A stretch of DNA of 64,000 nucleotides from Sipunculus nudus (GCA_026874595.1 CM049316.1:50036695-50100694); one strand, 5' to 3'. Numbered from the stretch's first letter, positions 24,237 to 36,400 are shown. Program-made: numbers and translations. The notes: a model not told the origin generated them from the sequence alone.

Positions 24237-25141
24237 AAATAGAATACAGGTAGTCAAAAAGTGACTACGTGTATCCACCAAACTCAAGAGTGGGACAGGT
24301 GAAGTGAGGCATGGATTGAGTGGCAAGGGGAAAATAGAGTGAGGTGTGCTGCATAACAGCCAGGATGTCTGCAGCTGAAATGTGTATGCAGGTTGTGCCA
24401 CCTACCACAAAATCCAGAAAGCTGCCAAGTTGTATACATATGCAAAATTTTAGGCAGATAAGTCAAACCAATACTTGTATATGAGTGATTTTTTCCGACA
24501 GCAGACAAACAGAAGGACGTTGTGCAAAAATGGTGGCAGGTGGCGCCACCAATTTGGGGTATGATTAAAAGCTATGTGAGATCTATACACATGCAAAATT
24601 TTGGGGGGAAATGTCAAACCAGTCCTGAGATATAAGCCTGAATGTCTGCAGCATATACATAAATGTAAGTGGCGCCACCTGCCACAAAATCCAGAAAGCT
24701 ATCCGAGATGTATAAACCTGCAAAATTTTAGGCAGATATGTCAAACCACTGCCGAGATGAGTGATTTTATCCCAAGGCAGATGAACAGATGAACGCTGTG
24801 CAAAAATGGTTGCAGATGGCACCACCCTTTTTAGTTTATGTTATAAAGCTTTCCAAGGGGTACATTTGTGCAAATTTTTAGCCTGCTCGGTCAAACAGTT
24901 CCGGAGATATGTTGGATTATGTGTGGAAACGGACCCACAAATGTATGCTGGGCAGAGAGGAAGGGTCAGAGGTCAACCAAAAAAGAGGGTGCAGTAGTTC
25001 ACATGTGACCTGATCATAATTCCAAATTTAAAAAAATTCTGCCTAGTGGTTATGGAGGAGTTCTCTGGAAATCTATGTGGACGTGGCAGCGGTGTCCGAC
25101 TGAAAACAGTATCCAAAAAATTCTGTTTTGGCGGCTACAAT
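24237..25141 (+). mobile_element. Family E element (copy near 24 kb)
   Basis: It opens TAGAATACAGGTAGTCAAAA, then AGTGACTAC and GTATCCACCAAA. The body has alternating units with GGTGGCGCCACC-type palindromes near 24539, 24669 and 24819, and phrases like GTCAAACCA and GAGATATGAG/GAGTGATTTT. The 3' end at about 25109-25141, AGTATCCAAAAAATTCTGTTTTGGCGGCTAC, is a mutated version of the family E hairpin. Confidence 0.75.
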
Positions 25142-25500
25142 GATTGTAACTGTCACTACCAGTCTTGTATACAACAGGAGATATATACATATGCCCAATG
25201 TCAGACTGATATGTCAAACCCCTTCTGTAAAATGAGCAGGGACATACACTGTGCAAAAATTATTGTAGGTGGCGCCATCAGTCTTGTACACTAAAAAGAT
25301 ACCTGGTATGTATAAACATGCCCAATTTTAGGCTGATGTATAAAATTCCTCTGTAGAAATAAGCCGGCGCATACACTCCAAAAGTCAATGTAGGTGGCAC
25401 CACCTGTCTTGTAAATGAGAATACCATCAAAGACCCAGACAAAATATCAGGCCAATACATCAAACTTCCCCAGAGTTGGATGCACTGGGCTGACGAGGCT
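25142..25500 (+). repeat. Diverged GGTGGCGCCACC-type tandem units
   Basis: About two and a half units of roughly 120-130 bp follow the preceding element directly. They are marked by CAGTCTTGTA, TATCAAACCCCT-like and GTGGCGCCATC/GTGGCACCACC. A further unit of the same type is at 28737-28870. Confidence 0.6.
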
Positions 25501-26019
25501 TAGGTGAGTAAGGCAGTTTCCCACAAGTGAACTGTGACAAATTGCTGCATAAACAGATCCAGGCTGAACTTTGGTGCCAAATCTGATGCAGTGAGCAGTC
25601 TGCCAAAGCTATAAATAGAATGCAGCTACTGCACTGAGTGAACTCTTACCTATACCTGGCTGCACTTCTTCCAATCCTGGCACTGTGCCAAAACTATTTA
25701 TAGAGCTGACATTATCTTGGCTAATGGCCAACATCAAGGCTCTGGCAATCTGCCAATGGTAAACCAAGTGCTGCCATCTGTACACAAGTGATCCCTACTT
25801 GAAATAACTTTGAAATTAATTTTCCCAATACAAAATGCTTTTCATCTGACTTTTTATAAAACAATGCGAACCTGTCCATTGGGAAATACACCAGGTATAA
25901 TGCTTCAATGCTGGTCCATTACTTCTCATGTATATGAACAATGCAGGTACTAAACATTTTGAATAAGAAACAATTACACAAACATCACTGCTGAAATTCT
26001 GGCATGGGTGCACACAACA

Positions 26020-27108
26020 CAACTAGGAACCCATGGGTCTCGACACTCAGCTGAATTTGTCTATAAGGATATTTTTAAAGAAATTTTTCAGAATGACAGC
26101 CCTGTGACCTTAACCAATGACCTTGTGACCAAAAAATCTTAGAACTTAATATCCTTGAACTTGCAGCATTAGGATTATTGTAACAATCTTTTAAAAGTGA
26201 CCTTGACCGCTGACCAGATAACCTCAAATTCTACAGGTTTCCTCACTTTGGGCAAGTAAGCCATGTGTGAACGTTGGGAAGTTCAGGATGAAAAGTTTGA
26301 TTTACAGTGCATCCACAATCTTTTCAAAGATGTGGCTTCTGTGACCTTCAACTTAGATCGCTGGACCCTGAAAATCAAAATGAATTTACTTATGTGGTTG
26401 GTCATTATTAAGTCAAGTTTGGTGCGAGCCTGTCTATCCGCAGAATTATTATCCATAAACTAATTTGTGAATGGATGGACCCTGTGACCTTGACCTATGA
26501 CCCAAAAATCAAACAATCTTCCCCTAGTGGCAGGTTAGCAATATCTTGAAGATGGAAGGTTTGCGATGAAAAGTTTGGCTTCAAATGCATACACATTCCT
26601 TAAAAAAAAATGGGTACTGTGACCTTGACCTTTGACCGTTGGACCCCAAAATCGACATGGTTCTTAATTTAGTAGTGGGCCATTTATAAGTAAAGTTTGA
26701 AACCAATATTTCAAACTAAACTGGAGTTATCATCTGGAAACTAATTTGTGAACAGTAGCGCCTGTGACCTTGACCTTTGACCTTGTGACCCCAAAGTCAT
26801 TTATGCTCTCCCCATACTGGCAAGTCAACTCAATGCGCAAGATGGAAAGTTTGGGATAAAAAGCTTGGCTTAAAATGCAGCTTTTTTAATTAAGTGAGTC
26901 CTGTGACCTTGACCATTGACCTCATGACCCCAAAATCATAAAGGTTCTTGCTTTAGTTGTAGGCCATGTGTAAGTCAAGTTTGAAATCCATGTGCCAATC
27001 CAACCTGGAGTTATCGTCTGGAAACAAATTTGTGTGAATGGACGGATTGACAGACAGACAGACATACAGACAGACAGGGTGATTAGTATAGGGCATCCAC
27101 TTGTGATC
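26020..27108 (+). repeat. Family B element: ~140-bp tandem units with TGACCTTTGACC
   Basis: The 5' end reads CTAGGAACCCATGGGTCTCGACACTCAGCTGAA, clearly related to the family A terminus. Tandem units of about 140-145 bp follow, each with GTGACCTTGACC-TTGACC variants (near 26103, 26202, 26341, 26480, 26622, 26766, 26904). An ACAGAC tract at 27048-27078 and GGGTGATTAGTATAGGGCATCC precede the next element. No coding sequence. Confidence 0.8.
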
Positions 27109-28263
27109 AACTAGAATACGGGTAGTCGACAAGTGACTACGTGTATCCGCCAAAATCAGAGAAGGACGGGTGAAGTGAGACATGGATTGATTGGCAAGGG
27201 GAAACACACATCACATAAACATGATTGTAGGTGGCGCCACCTGTTATTTGAACGAGAAACTATCCAAGATACTACACATGCAAAATTTCATGTGGAAAAG
27301 TCAAACCACTGCAGAGATATGAGAGATTTTATCCCACAGCAGACAAACAGATGGACCCTGTGCAAAAATGGCTGCCGGTGGTACCACCATTTTTGTGTAT
27401 GTTATAAAGCTATCCAAGGGCTACATTTGTGTAAAATTTTTTTTTCTGATCGGTCAAACGGTTCCCGAGATATGAGCTTGGATGTCTGCAGTGTTAACGT
27501 GAATGTAGGTGGCGCCACCTGTCATAAAATCAAGAAAGCTATCTAGGATGTATAGGCATGCCGAATTTCAGGTGAATTAGTCAAACCACTGCAGAGATAT
27601 GAGTGATTTTAACCTAAGGCAGACAAACAGATGGACGCTGTGCAAAAATGGCTGCAGGTGGCGCCACCATTTTTGTGTATGTTATAAAGCTATCCAAGGG
27701 CTACATTTGTGTGAAATTTTTTCCTGATCCGTCAAACAGTTCCCGAGATACGAGCTTGGATGTCTGCAGCGTTAACGTGAATGTAGGTGGCGCCACCTGT
27801 CATAAAATCAAGAAAGCTATCTAGGATGTATACGCATGCCAAATTTTAGATGAATTAGTCAAACGACTGCAGAGATATGAGTGATTTTAACCCAAGGCAA
27901 ATGAACAGATGGACACTGCAAACATGGTTGCATGTTGCGCCACCTTTTTTTGTGGATGTTATAAAGCTATCCCAGGGCTACAATTGTGTAAAAATTTTTT
28001 CCTGATCGGTCAAACAGTTCCCGAGATATGGGGGTTTATGTGTGGAAACAGACGCACAAACGGACGCTGGGCAGACAGGAAAGGTCAGAGGTCAAGGTCA
28101 CTTGGTTAGGCACCAGTTCACATGTGACCAAATAATTTGTGTAAGTTTCGGAAAAATCCGTCCAGTAGTCTCAGAGGAGTTCTCCAGAAACGAACGCGGC
28201 GGCGGCGGCGGTGGAACCCGGTCAAAAACATAGTATCCGCAAAACTTCGTTTTGGCGGATACA
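27109..28263 (+). mobile_element. Family E element, full length (reference copy)
   Basis: The 5' end is ACTAGAATACGG, then GTAGTC-gacaagt-GACTAC (a 6-bp stem), then GTATCCGCCAAAA. The body has tandem units of about 278 bp, each a dimer of two unlike halves containing a GGTGGCGCCACC palindrome (27231, 27507, 27656, 27785; 27377 is a variant). A (GGC)n-like stretch lies near 28196-28212. The 3' hairpin at about 28234-28261 pairs TATCCGC-AAAAC with GTTTTGGCGGATA. The 13-bp TTTTGGCGGATAC is the exact inverse of the left GTATCCGCCAAAA. Non-coding. Confidence 0.85.
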
Positions 28264-28372
28264 ATAAACACACCAGGTTTTGGGACACCAGATGTAATCG
28301 CAGCTGAGAAAATGACATGGTTGTCATTTTATAGTAAATAAATAGAAAATATTCGTTAAAATAGGAAAAAAT

Positions 28373-28736
28373 AAGGTGACGCCACCAAGTTTCAGGAACT
28401 GACAAAACTAGTCATGTTTGATATTCAAGGCAAGATTCATGACAAACCATGCATTCATTATCAAGTTATTGGAGGTTTTGTATCATTTTTTTTTTACTAT
28501 TCCGAGGGGTACTTTCAAGCCCCATAGCCCGAAGAATATAGGTCACAGTGACCTAATTTCAGGTTTCCAAGGAGATCTTTTATTGACCTCCCTGGATCTT
28601 TACTTAGAAGTTTCTAGGACCAGGCGTTACGATTTGTGCCCTGCTAATGGAATGCCGGACGCCTGGATGTCCAGACGGACGACGGACAGGCGCCATTCCT
28701 TTACCTCAGTTGACTTACAGTCAGCTGACCAAAAAA
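28373..28736 (+). repeat. Single 336-type unit with short (ACGG) tract and family A-like end
   Basis: It begins AAGGTGACGCCACCAAG and continues through ATTCCGAGGGGTACTTT, GGTCACAGTGACC and TTACGATTTGTGCCCTG, matching the tandem units of 50978-52600. It ends GACGGACGACGGACAGGCGCC, then CCTCAGTTGACTTACAGTCAGCTGACCAAAAAA, a variant of the family A hairpin. Confidence 0.7.
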
Positions 28737-29898
28737 TGATTGTAGCTGGCACCACCAGTCTTGTATACAACAAAGCTTTCAGAGATATATACATATCCCA
28801 AGTTGAGACTGATATATCAAACCCCTCCTGAGAAATAAGCAGTACACACAATGTGCAAAAATTAGTCATGTTTGAAATATTTGGTTTTGATATTAGGCAG
28901 TCCTGAAGTGTGAAAATAGATTTCTAATAAAAAATTGAGGTTTTTCCTTAATATCTCGAAGGAACGAAGTCCTACTGACCCAATTTTCGGCATGGTAGGA
29001 GATTTTGGGGACATCTAACTGTATGCCGAATTTCAGATTCCTAGGTCCAATGGTGTCGAAACGTGCCAGTCTTACGGACGGACATCCAGACGGACGGACG
29101 GACAGACGGACGGACGATGAACAATGGACCACGACTATAGCTCAGATGACTTATAGTCAGCTGAGCTAAAAAGTCTCCAGCTTCATCAATTCTCATGTTA
29201 GGTGAGTAAATATATTTCCTGATTTTTTTAAAATTGCATTATATTTGGGCCCATAACTTCAAAATAATACCTAATACTGACCTAATTTTTGGTATGTTCA
29301 TAGAAAATGTATGGAAGAATATGAATACTAAATCTGATCAAAAACAGATCAGTGGTTTTGATATTAGGCAGCCCTGAAGTGTAACAATGGCTTTTTTATG
29401 GATATAACAGTATGCCAAATTTCAGATTTGTAGGTTCAACGGTTTCAAAACATGCCAATTTAATGGACAGACGGACGGACAGCCGATCGACAAAGGACCA
29501 TACGCAATACTGACCTTTTTTTTGGTATGTTCATAGAAAAATTGTATGGAAGAATATGAATACTAAACATGATCAAAAACAGATCTGTCGTTTTGATATT
29601 AGGCAGCCATGAAGTGTAACAATGGCTTTATTTATGGAAAACAGAGGTTTTTCCTTTATATCTCAAAGAAACGAAGTCCTTGTGACCTGATTTTCAGTAT
29701 GGAAGGAGATTTTTGGGATATCTAACTGTACGCAAAGTTTTCGATTCATAGGTCCAACGGTTTCAAAATGTGCCCTGTTAACGGACAGCAGGACTGCCAG
29801 ACAGACGGACAACAGACAAAGGACCACGACTATAGCTCAGACGACGGACAGGCGCCATTCCTTTACCTCAGTTGACTTACAGTCAGCTGAGCTAAAAA
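28737..29898 (+). repeat. Mosaic of truncated family A 3' halves
   Basis: 28737-28870 is a GGTGGCGCCACC-type unit. 28871-29171 is a family A 3' part with ACGG tract and intact hairpin. 29172-29460 and 29500-29898 are two further family A core fragments, the last ending with ACCTCAGTTGACTTACAGTCAGCTGAGCTAAAAA. Junctions are abrupt, consistent with repeated nesting or template switching. Exon 2 starts about 210 bp to the right. Confidence 0.7.
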
Positions 29899-30110
29899 TC
29901 ATAATTGCTGGCCATGTGGAGGCAAAAAAAGAAATTTCACCAATGGGACTCAACCAGAAACAAAAAATTTTTTTTTCATGATGGCATTGTGTATTCAAAG
30001 AGGTTTGTTATGGGGCAACATGATTCACTACACAGAAACATTTAATATCTCATCTTATTAAAGACCTAGGAAGCATTCTTCGTTCATCATATACACAGGA
30101 TCATACTGAC

Positions 30111-30218
30111 CTGATGAAAGTCCTTGCCACTACTTTTACCATCCCCGCTGAAGTCAATATGTGAGAACAGGCAGCGAAAGAGATGCCTGTCTGACTCTGG
30201 TCCGTGCTGGTCCACTAA
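30111..30218 (-). CDS. CNOT1: CNOT1 coding exon 2 (residues 35-70)
   Basis: This 36-codon exon is too short and too enclosed to show as an ATG-initiated ORF. The acceptor is a pyrimidine- and T-rich TTGTTGTTGCAG, and the donor is CAG|GTCAGT at 30110. The peptide begins [20 protein letters not shown] and continues with the near-invariant [16 protein letters not shown]. The [29 protein letters not shown] block is one of the most conserved parts of the CNOT1 N-terminus. Both boundaries are phase 0, matching exons 1 and 3. It sits about 25.8 kb downstream of exon 1, with family A repeat debris (to 29898) directly beyond its 3' side. Confidence 0.97.
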
Positions 30219-30439
30219 CTGCAACAACAATTTGCACTCATCACTTCACAGTGATTTATATTACACACATTGTATAATCAAGATTGCTCACATGAGAATT
30301 AACCAAATGTCTTTTATCACACCCCTGTGTTTATAATAGGTGCACATTTCTTCACAGTTGCATTTCAGCATACAGTGGTGTTCCAAAAATTGCTCTCCTC
30401 AAAAGGTGAGACATGCATTTTAATTGATTTGCAGACACA

Positions 30440-30517
30440 CTGATAGGAACTCGAAACTGGTTCAGAGTGGGCCCATTTCGCATTGCAAATTGTGATGCAA
30501 AACCACTTATTTCAAGC
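30440..30517 (+). repeat. CG-depleted interspersed repeat, copy 2
   Basis: This matches the reverse complement of 618-705 over about 75 bp. Several CG positions of that copy are CA or TG here (GATGCGATACCGC in the other, GATGCAAAACCAC here), as expected from deamination of methylated cytosine. Confidence 0.6.
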
Positions 30518-30834
30518 TTTGTAGAAGTGGCTAAACTGACGGCTTTTTAGTCCACAAGCTAAACTACCAGCAGAGGAAATTCAATTACCCTGCCTCATTT
30601 GAGATACAAGGCTCAACTACAGGCATAAGAATATATGCTCTAATTGGAAGTGGTTAAACATACAGCTACATATATGCTAAACTACCAGCAGGAAAAATAT
30701 ACTGACATTAGAATATATGCTCTAATTTCAGTCTGGAAACAAATGTATAATTTCCTTTATAACGAGACATTTCTTAGCACCGCAGGTGCCAGAGTATCCC
30801 CAGACATAGTACGCCCCCCCCCCCTTTAAGAATA

Positions 30835-32702
30835 GGCTCCTGTGGCCTTGACCTTTGACCTTGTGACCCCAAAATTGATATTGATCATCCACCGTTATAT
30901 ATAAATCAATAGAGGTCTAGTTCTATTGATGAGCCATATACAAGCCAGGTTTGAAATCCATATATTAATGCAAGCTTGAATTATCATCTCGGGAACTAAT
31001 TTTTGGACAGATGGCTTCTGTGACCTTCACCTTTGACCTTGTGACCTCAAAACTGACAGGCGTCTTCCTCTATTGGCAGGGGAACTGTAAGTGCAAGATG
31101 AAATGTCTGAGATGAAATGTTTGGCTGAAAATGCATCCACATCTTTTTAAAGATGTGTCCTGTGACCTTGACCTTTGACCTCATGACCCCAAAATCAATT
31201 CGGGTCTTGCTTTTCCAGTGGGACATATACAAGTCAAGTTTGAAATCCATACATCAATAAAAGCAGGAATTATCATCCAGAAACTAATTTTTGGACAGAT
31301 GGCTCCTGTGACCTTCAGCTTTGACCTTGTGACCTCAAAATTGATAGGGGTCTTGCACTCTTGGCAGGTGAACTATATGTGCAAGATGAAAGATCTGAGA
31401 TGAATTGTTTGGCTGAAAATGCATCCACAATCTTTTTAAAGATGTGTCCTGTGACCTTGACCTTTGATCTATTGACCTCAAATTCAATTCAGGTCTAGCT
31501 TTTCCAATGGGTCATATACAAGTCAAGTTTGAAATCCATACATGGATAAAAAGAGGAATTATCATCCAGAAACTAATTTTTGGACAGATGGCTCCTGTGA
31601 CCTTCACCTTTGACCTTGTGACCTCAAAATTGATAGGGGTCTTCCTCTATTGGCAGATGAACTATATGTGCAAGATGAAATGTCTGAGATGAAATGTTTG
31701 GCTGAAAATGCATCCATAATCTTTTTAAAGATATCCTGTGACCTTGACCTTTGATCTCATGACCCTAAAATCAATTCGGGTCTTGCTTTTCCAATGGGTT
31801 ATATAAAAGTCAAGTTTGAAATCCATACATCAATAAAAACAAGAATTATCATCCATAATCTAATTTTTTGACAGATAGCTCCTGTGGCCTTGACCTTTGA
31901 CCTTGTGACCCCAAAATTGATATGGATCATCCACTATTGGCAAGTGAGCTATATTTTCAGGATGGAAGACCTGGGATGAAAGTTTGGCTTAAAATGCATC
32001 CACAGTATCTTTTAAGATGCGAGTCCAGTGACCTTGACCTTTGACCTCATGACCCTAGAACCTATAGGGTTCTTACTTTAGTGGTGGGCCATACATAAGT
32101 CACGTTTGAAATCCATATGGCTATCAACACTGGAGATATCATAAGAGGTGTGTGATTTTCACCAAATATGGACACATTAAAGGTCAAGGCCACTCTCATG
32201 GTAAAGGTCATGACCCAAATGTAAATAGACCTCATCCCATAACCCATCTCTCTACATGTGCATAATATGAAAGAAATCTGTCCATTAGTTTTTCACTTAT
32301 AATGCTTACAGTACTGTCAAGTGGCAATTATGGGGGTATTAAAAGGCGTAAAAACAAGAAAAGGATAATAGGTGGCGCCACCAATTTCTGGTATATCACA
32401 AGGCTATCCAAGATCTTCGGTCACCTTGATTTTTGGACCAGTCAATGCAAGCTTACTTGAGATATTTCAGAATTAGTGTTATTTTCAGCAAAAATGGACC
32501 TATTCAAGGTCAAGGTCACTCTCCTAGCATAGGTCATGACCCCATTTTAAATAGGCTTTGTCCCCTTACCTATATCTATACAAATGTAAAGTCTGAAAAA
32601 GATCAGTGAAATATTTTTTTAGTTATCCCGCAAACAAGGTTTTTCTGCAGCGGCAGCGGCATCGTCGTGAAACCATAGTATCCCAACTTTGTCTGGGGAT
32701 AA
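30835..32702 (+). mobile_element. Family B array with a hairpin end (family F end)
   Basis: Nine TGACCTTNACCTTTGACC-type blocks lie near 30844, 31023, 31158, 31312, 31452, 31601, 31738, 31887 and 32028. They form a dimeric tandem unit of about 286-294 bp with two unlike halves. From 32241 the sequence changes to a unit with GGTGGCGCCACC (near 32370) and GGTCAAGGTCAC. The end at about 32668-32702, AGTATCCCAACTTTGTCTGGGGATA, pairs TATCCC with GGGATA. That end resembles family E but with a different stem. Confidence 0.8.
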
Positions 32703-32737
32703 ATTTATTTGGCATTTGCCAGCTTGTCTAACACAAT

Positions 32738-33111
32738 GGTCCAATGGGTCACAGTGCTCAGCTGAAGTTTGAAATTTTTGCAAATGCAAAATATGCAATA
32801 TATTCTATTGTAATGTTTTTCATATATATAAGCATATGAGAAGCTTAGAGGAAAGGGGCCCTCCTACTTGGTTATAGTAAAGTTCTATATATATGATTGC
32901 AAAACTAATACCCTGACAAGACTGTTATTTTACTGAAGAAAAAAAGTTGTGAGATACTGTGATGCATATGAAAAATTTACAGATGGACAATCAAGTGGAC
33001 AGAATGAACTGATACCTTTATTTCACTTTCAGGGGAATAATGCATTTAACTTTATATTAAGGCCTATTAATAGTTTTTATCAGATTCATTTTTTGTATTT
33101 ACAGGTAAAAA
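32738..33111 (+). repeat. Degenerate family A 5' end fragment
   Basis: ACAATGGTCCAATGGGTCAC then GCTCAGCTGAAG, with about 370 bp of diverged body before the next copy begins at 33112. Confidence 0.6.
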
Positions 33112-33410
33112 ACAAGGGACCCATGGGTCACATTGCTCAGCTGAATTTTGGAAAATATTAGTAACTGCAAAATATTTTTATTTCTTTTGGTTTTACATGT
33201 ACATTATCATTAGAAAAGCTATGAGAAAATGGCCCTGCTAAAATGAAACTCTGTAAATTATAGAATAATGGACATGAGCTTAACCATTTAGTGATGCACC
33301 AAGGGAAAAATAGGCCTAAGATAAGTGTTATAAAAGTACATTTCATTTAAACAGATTTAATCCCTATGTGCACATGCTGTGAAAATTAAATCCACAGTAC
33401 TTAAAGGAAA
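33112..33410 (+). repeat. Family A 5' part, interrupted by the 33411 copy
   Basis: ACAAGGGACCCATGGGTCAC with ATTGCTCAGCTGAATTTTGG is nearly identical to 3728 onward for about 230 bp. It then jumps to core sequence ending CCACAGTACTTAAAGGAAA, where the next element starts. Confidence 0.8.
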
Positions 33411-36400
33411 ACAAGGGACCCATGGGTCACGGAGCTCAGCTGTTATATATGATAAAAAATATGATTTGGGAAAGAGGCACATGCTGGTTTTGTGTGGTAA
33501 TAAATATAAGCTTTATTATGAGTTGTTGGTGTTTAGCTTATGTATGATTTTGATAGTATCTTTGGAGACAGGGAAGAGGATTGATTTCATTTATTTTATT
33601 GACAAATGGAGTGCTATTGTCACACAGATTTTGACTTGGCCATATAACTTATAAGCAACACATATAATATTAGAGTTTAACTATTTATTAAAATTTAATA
33701 ACAAATATTGTGCCAAATATAATTTATATTAAAAATAATGAGAATCATTTTTTTTTTTATAAAATATAACTGAAATGATTATTAAAATAATATTATAGAA
33801 TATATTCATGCATGCATTCATGAATACATTTTTAAAGTATTTGCACTGGTATTCAAAGTCTTTCATTTTTACTTGGATTCCCAATCTTATGCAAGAAATT
33901 TTATAATGATTCATATTCGTATTCAAATACATTTGCAAAGTATTTGCACCATGTCTGGTATTTATTCAGTTTTAGCCAAACAATGATGTTGAGAATCCAG
34001 AATATACAAAATTCACAAATTTAAATAATGATCATAAGTACCTGGTTTTATGGCTTTTATTTATATTAAAAAAAAATAAATGTAATATATTTGCTTTGGA
34101 CTACTTTCACATCAATCTACACACTAGACACAGTAGGAATCTAAATTAATATTATCAACTGTATCTTTGTCTATCATTAATTTCCTTCATGTGATCCCTA
34201 ATGATTAGTAATGAATAATATGATTTATTTTTGTTATCATTAAAAAATTGAACTGAAAAATACCATAGGTGACTGCATGGTGTTATTTGGAATACTCAAC
34301 ATTCTATCCATCCATACAAGATTCTTACATCATCAGTAACTGCAAGTTAATTTCCTGTTTCTCAACAACTAACAAATTCCTTTTCTATTAATTTTTCTTT
34401 AATTTGTTATTAAAAACCAATAAAAATTTATTAATTTATAGTTTCTTCTTAAGTTGTTGGTCAAAACAACTACTAGATAAGTTGGGTTGGACACCTGGAT
34501 CAACTGTGGCTGGCCATAAGCTGCCTGGCTGCCCCAGTGTATGCCTCGCCTCAAGCGTGCATAATTTGCAGAAAGGTCAATAAGGTCAACATACAGGTGA
34601 CTGAAGAGGGGCTTTGGAAAGCCTGGTTCTGACATGGTCTCATAAAAACATTAATAAAAGCTACAATTTTTGGCCATTTTCTTTCAGCTTTCTAAACCAA
34701 AAAGCTGAAATCCTTATGTATGCATGATATGAAAATTATATCAACAGTGCTCAAAGGAAACAAAAGTGCCATGGTCAAAGTTAAGCAAAATTTAAGGTTG
34801 ATTTTATATTTATACTAATAACTCATAAAATTTGAAAAATTCAGAACTAATTTTGGGTATTCAATTGATTCTTGATTAAATAATGTTGAATCCCTGAAAA
34901 AAAATCTTTAACTTCAGCAATCCTCTTGTTAAGGGAGTAAATGAATTTCTTGATTTTTTACAAAGTGCATTATGTTTGGGGCGATAACATAAAACAATTA
35001 CACAATACTGATATCATTTCTGGCATGTGCATAGCCAAAGAATAGAAAAATATGTATATTATATATGATCAAAGTCAGATCAGTGGTTTTGATATTAGGC
35101 AGTCTTGTGTAACAATGGGTTTTTAATGGAAAAATAAAGTTTTTCATTAATATCTAAAAGGAATTTAGTCCTAGTGACCAAATTCTTAGCATGGTATGGG
35201 ATTTTGAAGACATCTAACTGTATGTCATATTTTAGGAACTGAGAGCTGAAGCTGGGGAGCTGAGCTCTAGCAAACTGCATTACACTAGCTTGATGTAAAT
35301 AATATGTGACATGGTGCTTGAAAACTTGAATAAAATCTACAGTTTTTGATCAACTGGTTTCAAATTTTTGGTGTTAACAGACAAAATGCTAACAAAAACA
35401 TGCTGTGAAAATTAAATCAACAGTACTTTCAGAAAAAAAACGTGCCATGGTCAAAGTTGGGCAAAATTTAAGGTACCAATTTTTTATTTTTGTTAATATT
35501 TTACAAAATTTAAAAGATTTTGATCTAATTTTGGGTATACAATTTAATTTTGATTAATTAAAGTTATATTACTGAAAAAAAAGTCCATAGCTTTAACATG
35601 TTTTGTGTTAAGTGAACAAATATCTTTCCTGATTTTTTACAAAATGCATTATGTTTGGGCCCATAAGTTTTTAAAATTATATATTACAGACATAATTTCT
35701 GGCATGTACATAGGAAATATATAGAGGAATATTTATGGTAAATATGAGGAAAAACCGATGAGTGGTTTTGATATGAGGCCGTCCTGAAGTGTGAAAATAG
35801 GTTTTTAATAAAAAATTGAGGTTTTTCCTTAATTTCTCAAAGGAACAAAGTCGCAAAGACCCAGTTTTCCGCTTGGAAGGAGATTATGGGGACATCTTAC
35901 ATTATGCCAACAGCCTGGGGAGCATAGAGAGCTGCACTGAATGACCTACAGTGACTAAAGTGGACTGCTTGACTATGTAAGGGAATACAACAAAAGCCTA
36001 AAAAAAATTAAATAACTAGCCTAATTTTGCAGCTTTTATTTTCAAATTTCAGATTTTTTAACAAATTAAATCCTTATGTGTACATGCTGTGAAAATTAAA
36101 TCCATAGTACTTACAGGAAAAAAAAACGTGCCGTGGCCAAAGTTGGGCAAAATTTAAGGTACCAATTTTTTATTTTTCTTAATATTTAAAAAAATTTAAA
36201 AGATTTTGATCTAATTTTGGGTATACAATTTAATTTTGATTGATTAAAGTTATATTACTGGAAAAAAAGTCCTTAGCTTTAACATGTTTTGTGTTAAGTG
36301 ATCAAATATCTTTTCTGATATTTTACAAAATACATAATGTTTGAGCCCATAACTTTTTTAAATTATATAATACAGACCTAATTTCTGGCATGAACATAGG

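Larger units (their letters stand above)
24062..26020. repeat. ~160-bp direct repeats, each followed by an element 5' end
   Basis: 24062-24233 and 25863-26020 match over most of their length; shared text includes ACACCAGGTATA, GCTTCAATGCTGG, TACTAAACATTTTGAATAAG and ATTCTGGCATGGGTG. The first is followed at once by the 5' end of a family E element (24237) and the second by a family B 5' end (about 26020). Confidence 0.75.

Noticed and set aside
6907-35280. Minus-strand ORFs starting MQFARAQLPSF at 6907 and 35095
   Set aside because: Same explanation: antisense of another core unit of the family A long subfamily.
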